DNA of 64,000 nucleotides from Antennarius striatus (lineage: Eukaryota; Chordata; Actinopteri; Lophiiformes; Antennariidae), in contig NC_090797.1 in assembly GCF_040054535.1 (NCBI RefSeq), positions 882,001 through 946,000 on the forward strand, in the 5' to 3' direction. Positions 53,691 through 64,000 of this stretch are shown piece after piece. Below the pieces are notes generated by a model. It saw only the letters and a program-made list of their open reading frames with translations, was not told where the DNA came from and made no database searches. Position 1 is the stretch's first letter, and the number at the start of each line of letters is the position of its first letter. The position numbers and the translations under genes were made by a program.

Positions 53691-54568
53691 GTGAGAATGA
53701 GAGGGGGGGGGGGGATGAAGTAAAATAGTCAACATTTAAAAACTGAAGTGGGATTTAAGGAGTAAAACTGGAGTGAATCTTGTGGTTTTTGTGCATGTTT
53801 TAGTAAATAATTCAGGAGAAAATGGTCAGAATGTTGGTTCTGTTCATTAGAGCTCTGTGTGTGACGTTTAAATGACTGATCCGTAGTTAAATCATTGATT
53901 ATTGATCCGTCTGGATGTGTTGGTTAACTTGATGTTGTTGACATGGACGCATTCCAACAATCTGCTCGTGGCTACAAGTGTGTGTGTGTGTGTGTGTGAC
54001 ACACAAGTACAACCTCCTGCACCGCCATCAGCGTGTCCAATGCCGGGCCTGTTTATCATCATCTGATTGGATCAGAACTGATGACATCATAATCAATCAG
54101 TGGTGGATTTTCTAAACTCGGTGTTTAATGAAGTCGAAGTTGGATTGAAGCTCAGACTCAGTCCAGGTTTCAGGATGAGACCTGGTTAACTTCCTGGTTT
54201 AACAGGATTTAAATGCATCTTAGCATAAACAGTTTGTCGCTGTCGGCGCAGCGAAGTCGTCCTGCAGGTCCGACTCAGCAGGTTCACTGCTATTGGAAAC
54301 ACGCTGACTGATCCCTCCTGCTCGCCGTAGGCGGTCATTCAAGCCTCGCGTGCTTCTGAACACGACCGCCGGCTGTCAGGACGTCACGCCCCGTTAGCTA
54401 AACACGGGTGTCGAACAGTCGGTGCTTCGCTGCTAAATTATTTCACTTCAGCAGAAACTAATAATTTTTACAGTTTTAAAGTTAAAGTTCAGAAATAAGA
54501 AAAAAATTCTGCATTTTGTTGCTGCTGGTTTCAAAATTGTGCTTTAAGTGAAGCTTTTTTTTGCGTAG
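53691..54568 (+). other. MDM2 intron between P2 exon and first coding exon
   Basis: No gene is seen. A poly-G run lies at 53703-53713 and a short (TG)n near 53980. Confidence 0.55.
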
Positions 54569-54573
54569 AAGCC

Positions 54574-57270
<2,697 letters not shown>

Positions 57271-59740
57271 CACTGACCTGACTCCGCCCCCAACACCGCT
57301 GCCCCGCTTCCGTCTGACGGCACTTTGAGAGGCTTCGACAACAAAATTTACGCCTTCATTATTAATCAAAACAGGAAGTCGATGAAGGAACAGAGGACGT
57401 TGTGTTCCGTCACTCTGTTCCTGTTGGTTTCTTTTTAGCATAAAATGTAGACGTCCAGATTCACCAATGAAATGAAGCATAAACCTTAAAAACTTTAAAT
57501 CCTTTTTCTAACTTCACCCAGTCTGTTTTCCATCTCCAAATGTCAGATTTTCCTGTACATCGTGTTAAATTATCTATTAAAGCGAGCGTTTTATTTTATG
57601 GGTCTATAATGTCTTTAAACATTTCCTGGAAAGAATTTTGTAATTGGATAGAAATTGTTGGAAACCTTTTCTGAAAATTAATGTTTAACCACAAATTATT
57701 TATTCAGAAATTATTGCCAGTGTATTTTGCCCAGAGAGAACATCACAAATTTATAATATGAATAATATAGACCTGTGAAATAAAGCTTAGCCTTTTTTAA
57801 CTGGCGGTAATTAAATTTCATTGGAAGTTTTGTGGAAGTGTATAATTTGGAATTTAAGATTAATTAAAAACTTTATTTTTCATGTAATTTGTTTGCACCA
57901 ATTGTACGCTACCTCTGTTTACATGTAATTAAAACCAAATTTCATTGTTTTTCCAGAAAACTTCAGTGAAATTTTACAGCCGACGAGCCTAAAGTGTTGC
58001 TTAACATCTTGATTATTTATTACGTGTTTATTTAAGATGTTCCTGTTTATGTAAGCAGACACTTTTCTATTAGCTCAATAAATGAGATGACTATATGAGA
58101 TCTATTATTTCTGACATTTCTGTGAAGACTTTTCTGTAAACTAAATAAAAAGTTTAATTTCTGGTAAAATAAGCCATTTACTTGAATTTGGTTCCTGTGT
58201 TTTCTGCTTTTGTAAAGACTTGAATTTATAATTTCAGAATACTTTTGTCAGTAACAATTTCGTTTCATTTTAGTCCGGAATGAAAAACTACAAAACCCAC
58301 AAACCTTGTGGCTCATTGTGGCTCAAATTCTTAATTTGAGCCATGTATCTTGTTTTACGAACATTTAAACAGGTTGTGTTGTATTTGAACAGGCGTGAGT
58401 CGGGCTACCATTGTTCCTGATGCAGGACTGCGTCTGCGCATGCGTAAATCGGTTTCAATAGGCGGTGCACTTCAAACTTTACATCAGTTAACAAAGTTAA
58501 TGTCTGTGAAGACAGTAGGTACTGTAACTATTAGAAAAACTTTGTGAAATAACGTTTGTTTAGTTCAGTGACGCGTAAAATTACAGCACTTTATTTTACT
58601 CTTAATAAAAAATGCTTAATACGTAATAAAAAAAGCACCTACCGTCCTTCAAGTGTTTCTTCCTGGAGGCTGGTTTCAGCATTTCCTGTTAATAGTTAAG
58701 GTTAAAATCACCGTAACGTTGGAGACTGACGTTATCTTTTTCACATTTTCCAAACATTTCACGTTAATTCTTTACGATGCTCGTTTTAAACCACAGAAGA
58801 AGAATCCAAACACGGAAGAAAACTAAAACACGAGAAGAAGAAAACCGGAAGCCGGCTGCTTTTAATGTGTTCTTCTACAGGACGAACACACGGTGGCAGT
58901 GTTGTCACAGTTTAAAACATAACATCACTTCACCGCTAAGTAAAAGTATAACCATGTATTTAATGTAAAGTTTATTTTAATACACAGATTTGATGACGTA
59001 TCCAAAACGGTTTAAATCACTGTACTAGTCTTTAAGTTTCATGAAGACTATCTTGAAGTCCAGTGGATGGATTTACACAGCTTTGAATAACTAAGGATAA
59101 CTAAGAACCTAAGTAGTAAAATAGATACTTACCAACTGTATGAAATGTTGATAGAATCCTCAGAATTCCAGTCAAAGGGAACTTCTGTAGAAAATAAATA
59201 AATCATCATAAATAATACTCTCTAGATGGTACCAATTCAACACATTGTGACTCAAAATAAATACACTTTTTGGTGGAGGATCCGGCTGTGAATTGGTTTA
59301 CATAAATGTTTTTATCTGTCAAACACAGCAGAATTGTTCTAATGTGTGACAACATGATCCTCATGCTCTGCACAGATCCTGAACATGTGTAATTCTAAAT
59401 AACCGTCTAGTTACCTAGTTCAGGTGATTTGCTGAGCATTAGCCAAGAAGCCACCACTGTTAAAGCTAGATGACCATTAGCATAGTTTATCGAAAAGTAA
59501 AAACACAACCCTCCTAGTAACCACTGGAATGTGTTAATTAGTACGTTTCATGTGTTCAAAGGTGTTTTTAGAAGTAAACCTAAAATCTTTATGCTAAGCT
59601 CTGCTAAACTAAGGACCTCCATCGTCGTCCAACTACGTATGCGACACAAGTACGCTAACCTCACAGATGAGCTCATATTGACCAAATGGTAAAATCTTTA
59701 ATGGTTTAAAAAGTGACAAAAGACAAGTTTCCATTTCTAT
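57271..59740. other. MDM2 3' UTR and intergenic region
   Basis: AT-rich. Candidate MDM2 polyadenylation signals are ATTAAA near 57574 and AATAAA at 57779-57784. No other gene is recognised; the 63-residue frame at 58777-58968 has low-complexity basic content and looks like chance. Confidence 0.5.
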
Positions 59741-61999
59741 AAACATCCTTTATTGGATATTCGGACTCCCCATTTCTGCCCACCTCTCCACTTCCTCAGA
59801 AGAGTCACTGATTTGGGCTCCAGTCCAGTCGGTTACGTGACGCCACTTCCATTAAAACCCTTCATTTCCAACACCGACGTTAACAAGAACAAACAACGGG
59901 AAGGTTTGTTGATGGACAGACCAATAACACAATCGTATATAAACACATTTGACCCTGGTAGAAACATCGATACCGGTGGGTAATTTTCCATAGAACATTC
60001 AAAAAAACATTTGTTTTTGTGCCTCAAAAAAACGACATTTCAGTTACACATTGTTAAAACACACGGCTCCTCAAATAGCAGACAAATAAATCAGTTCCTT
60101 GTGCTGATCTTTCATCCATTCACTTCACACACCTGAAAATCATTCACATACGCAGGTCCGCATCCTTCTAATAATGACCAAAGTGTCCTGGAACACGGAG
60201 AATTTACAGATAACACCGCCTCCAGTCGGTTTAACCGACATTTTCCATGTTTTCAAAGGCCTCCATGCACATTCTAGTGCGCTAGGTCAATTTAATCTTC
60301 ACAATTTTGGCACAAACTTCTACATTTTCCCACAAAGTCGAGTCTCATAAAGAGAAGCATTAGTCTTATAGCTGTTTTTTTGTTAATTATGTTTAATTGC
60401 CATCGTTAGCATGATATGATGAGGAGACGAGTTGCTGTAGAACCAGTGATAAGTGAGGCAGAAATAATCCATCATGTGATTCACATTCAACTGTCAAAGC
60501 AATTCTCCCTTCGTAAGACAAGATGAATGGGTAACCAATATATGCCGAGCTATGCTAACTGTAGTCAAACATCTTAAAAGTGGTTTGAATACTCTTGACT
60601 AACTTTAACTCTCAGCAGGTTAATAAGGACCAGAGAGTCATAATTTGATTTTAAAGACCTTAAACTATTGACTTGAGCTCCACTGGGAACAACAAACAAG
60701 CATCAACCCGACTATAAATGTGTTTTTGGCTTTTACTTCCAGTTCTTTTACGTTCAGTTCTACTCTTTAAGGCACTCGCTGGCGGCAGAAAGAAGCAAGA
60801 GTTGTCACAGAATTATGAAAATCAGTCATTTTAAATATATTTGCAGACTGATCGCATGTCAGCAACACAACCAAATTAAGCAGGTGAAATTTGAGATTTC
60901 TAAAAATCAGAACCGGCACATAAAACATCACATTTCAAGTTTGTTTGTTTTTAAGTACCCCAAGACAATTTAATAACCTATCATTCACTCCCCTTATTTC
61001 TACACCCTTTAAACAAACTCTACCCACAGGAAAAAGAATCATTTCTTGTCATTTGGCACCAAAGTGGCTTCAATAGCTGAGACAGAAATGCCCACAAAGA
61101 AGCTTATTGGACAGAAAATTAAGAAAATCCTAGGATAGTTTGATTTCGTTGGCGTATCTGGAGGTCGTCTGGTTTAACAACGCAGCCGCCGCCTCAGGGT
61201 TCACTAAGTCACAATTTAAAGTTTGTCAGAAAACTTCACAGGAAGGGGAGGGGCTCATCATCCAACCGACAAATGGGATAATTAATCCGATCACCACTCA
61301 AGCACTGCATAAAGTGCATCTTCTGGGCTCAGAAGGCAAATGATGATATAAAAAATAAAGACTATGATGAAGTTAATATATGGATGGGATATGTTTGTTT
61401 TCAATGGATAATCGAGACCAAAATGAAAGGAAACATCTATTTCTTTTGGGCTATGGGTTTTAAAAAGTCCTTTCTGGAACATTCAAACCAAAAAAATCAG
61501 CCTTCAACATTTTTGGAGCTTCATATAAAGTGACCATATTGGCTTTAGAGGATTTCTTTAATCACTGAAATCTTTACTATAAATTCTGATCAAAGCTGAA
61601 ATTCATTTGGAGGCAACATTAAATGTTTCAGCTCAGCAGTGGAGGAGTAGAAAACAGTAACTGGATTTTAATTTAAGTAGAAATTTTGGTGAATTGTTCC
61701 TTTAACCTGGTGAAGGAAGTAAAATGAAAGTGTGTCCAGCAGTCTGGAACTAAGAATGTCATTAATTATTAATAACTGGATTAAAGTACCTTCATTTTAA
61801 ATAGAGTTAAACCTTTCTGAAGTATCCATGGAAACCATGATGTCATCGACAATTACGTGTCGAAATACAAAGAAAAGCAACGTAACTTTGGGAGTTTGCC
61901 ACATAACAGAAATTAAAAAAAATACAGGACCAAATCACACTTAAAAATAAGTGTTTTACCGCTCAGATGACGTGATTGGGCAGTCATGTGTTTTCACAG

Positions 62000-62059
<60 letters not shown>

Positions 62060-63104
62060 AGGACATGTTGTTTTGGACCACCCTGGTTAACACTTTATAA
62101 AACTATGTGGCACGAATCAGTCCATTTAAATGATTAAATGTTGTGTATGGAAAAAAAAAGAATAAACAGAAATATTCAGCTCAGTGTCATCTGCATAGAA
62201 ACACATGAAAACATTTGACCATCATTCTGGTCTATTTGCCTTTAGAATTTTTGACTCCACCCATCGTACCCTGATTCCACTCTTAAACTGTGCCAACAAG
62301 ACACAAGACTCCTGATTGGCCGGTGGCGTGTAAAGTGTTTTCATTGGTTGATTTTAATTTGAGCTCGCTTGAAAGGCAAAATTTCATCCAAGCATTCCGA
62401 TGGGATGAAAACAGTTCTGTTGCTGACGAGGAATCAGATTTCCTGATAACAGGAAAAATGATTTTGAGTCAATCGGAAACAAACCAGCCGTTCATCCAGA
62501 GTATTCACCTCCCAGCTGTCGTAATGGAAAGATTGAGCAAAAAAAGAGTCCTGGATCAGCTGGATGTCCGACCCAACAAAGAGGCTAAAGGAAAATATTT
62601 GGTAATGTCTCGTGACTTCAATTCAAAGCTCTTCAAGCTTCCTTCATCATGTGGCACTTTTTTTTCTCCAGTTCTTATATAGTGGAATTCAAATGTGATG
62701 TAAGGAAGCCAAACAGAGAGACAGCAATGTCGCCATTAAAAAAATAACTCGTATTTCAGCGCTTTCATCTGCAGCCATCGTCATCTGGCTGTTGGTGATA
62801 TTTGACTCGTGTTGCTAAGCGGAAGGATTTATCTGTATGGCGGGTTCCACCTCTCTGGGCATATTGTAACCCTTTATTCAAGTTCTGTATTCCTTCCAGC
62901 TCCTTTAGTCCTGTACCTCTTCCCCCTTTCGTCCTTATATTGCAACAGCTTCTTGTGGCGCCCCGAGCACATCCCACTTCAATGGGTTCAAACATTCTGT
63001 TGAGTCCGCGAGCTGGTCCTCGTCTGAGTTCTTAAGTGGAAAACCCCATCCGGTGTTTTAGTCGCTGTTAGCTCCTCCCCTCGGCCCCTTCCGGAGGTCT
63101 GAGG
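59741..63104 (-). other. Plexin-B 3' UTR candidate and spacer
   Basis: AATAAA on the minus strand at 62873-62878 lies about 230 nt after the plexin stop, and another near 59748 could end a long form. (AC)n occupies 62002-62055. A 130-codon plus-strand frame at 62290-62682 has no recognisable domain. Confidence 0.4.
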
Positions 63105-63609
63105 TCAAAGGTCAGTGACTTTGTTCTCCAGGGCAGCAGCGATCTGTTGCAGGCGAAGGGTGAGCTGCTTATTCTGGGCTGCTGGGTCCTCGTCAAGTGA
63201 CTGGATGATCTGAAGAAGACGTTTTAAACGTATTTATATAGCTCATTTACATAACATACATATAACACACACATATGTTGTGAAATGTATTGTAATCCTA
63301 CCACATCATAGTACTTGCTAGCGTACTGGTACAGTTGATGTAAGGCCACCTGTGTGCTCAGCTTGTCAGTGTGTTCCTACAGAGCAGAAAAAAATACTAA
63401 CACAGGTCAAATCACCTGCAGCAGAAGCATCTAGAATGATTATATTTTACAAAAATGACTCTCATATTTGTTTTAAAAACCCACAAATCCAGCAGTCATG
63501 TTCTTCAGTATCAAACATTAACCCTTAAACATGTCCTCATGATGTTCTCAGGTCCCCATAAAAATCCTGTCATAAACCGATTGTCGGGCCCCACTTTGTC
63601 AAAAATACG

Positions 63610-63641
<32 letters not shown>

Positions 63642-63900
63642 GCGTGAAGGCGGGGCGTACCCGGGACACCTCAGCGAGGTGTGTGTTCATATCCTGGTCA
63701 CTGACTGGAACCATCTGTCTGATGCCCTTATAGTAACTGGAGACACACACACACACACACACACATTAACACTACGTTGGACTATATTCTGTATGAAAAA
63801 CAAGCAGCTCTCTCTATGAACTCACTCGTCCACCATCTTCTTGTAGGTGGAGATCTCCTTTGCATAGAGCAGCTTGTTGCTGGGCGACTCCTGCAGGCAT
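63105..63900 (-). CDS. plxnb2: Plexin-B family receptor, C-terminal exons (partial)
   Basis: The 3' end of a semaphorin receptor gene that continues past the right edge. Visible exons in gene order: 63836-63900, 63661-63736, 63302-63376 and 63105-63209; their phases join cleanly. They encode [57 protein letters not shown] and [13 protein letters not shown]. This is the last part of the intracellular GAP domain plus the C-terminal PDZ-binding motif VTDL, which in B-type plexins recruits PDZ-RhoGEF/LARG. As I recall the human proteins, PLXNB2 fits best ([19 protein letters not shown]); PLXNB1 and PLXNB3 remain possible. Sequence from 63901 to the edge reads as intron. (CA)n tracts lie in two introns. 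Confidence 0.85.
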
Positions 63901-64000
63901 GAAGAGAGCAGAAAAACATTTGAAGATTAATTCTCTGGGTTTTCTTGATCATCTTAATGAGCCTAAACGTATGTTCAGATATTTTACGGGGGCCGTCGTC

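Noticed and set aside
58777-58968. A 63-codon frame downstream of MDM2
   Set aside because: Low-complexity basic start, no family resemblance, no splice context.
62290-62682. A 130-codon open frame near the plexin 3' end
   Set aside because: No recognisable domain, no splice or promoter context, and it lies in likely 3' UTR or spacer on the other strand. Kept only as a remark.

Overview
The window looks like the left end of a chromosome from a teleost fish. It opens with degenerate CCCTAA-type telomeric repeats (about 1-1580), continues into an AT-rich 26-bp satellite (about 1585-7530), and then becomes an ordinary gene-dense region of vertebrate genes with short introns. Many introns are under 100 bp and (CA/TG)n microsatellites are very frequent. 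The encoded proteins are clear vertebrate orthologues. The compact layout fits a percomorph, possibly pufferfish-like genome, but the species cannot be fixed from the sequence.

Layout after the subtelomere: TMEM19 (+, 9171-11524) converges on RAB3IP/Rabin8 (-, 12819-15687), with their polyadenylation signals only about 90 bp apart. A PROSER2/SARG-family gene (+, 19904-24277) converges on UPF2 (-, 27616-37650). SLC35E3 (-, 40641-43520) and NUP107 (+, 44401-50151) are head to head across about 880 bp. MDM2 (+, coding 54574-57270) follows NUP107, and the window ends in the last coding exons of a plexin-B gene, best match PLXNB2 (-, 63105 to beyond the edge). I rebuilt the exon structures by hand from splice signals, reading phase and remembered human protein sequences. 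The summed coding lengths are all divisible by three: TMEM19 330 aa, RAB3IP 436 aa, PROSER2-like 766 aa, UPF2 1278 aa, SLC35E3 318 aa, NUP107 about 907 or 916 aa, MDM2 492 aa.

Functionally this is a housekeeping set (nonsense-mediated decay, nuclear pore, Rab8 activation, sugar-phosphate-type transport) plus the p53 antagonist MDM2. The strongest regulatory finding is upstream of the MDM2 coding exons: two near-consensus 20-bp p53 response elements, each preceded by an AP-1 site and followed by a TATA-like box, matching the known p53-responsive P2 promoter of vertebrate MDM2. As remembered, RAB3IP, TMEM19, SLC35E3, NUP107 and MDM2 lie on human 12q15-q21 while PROSER2 and UPF2 are neighbours on human 10p14, so the window mixes two human syntenic blocks.

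Mobile DNA is sparse: two short pogo/Tigger-like DNA elements with TA target duplications (29120-29496, carrying a nested tRNA-like SINE segment, and 50809-51386, keeping the transposase N-terminus), an L2-like LINE 3' end (31143-31640), a possible hAT end and a tRNA-like SINE fragment near the satellite edge. I saw no CRISPR array, rRNA, functional tRNA or virus-derived gene. No wholly new system is evident. The most unusual structures are the nested higher-order organisation of the telomere-like and satellite arrays, the microsatellites sitting directly at splice sites, and the MDM2 control region.
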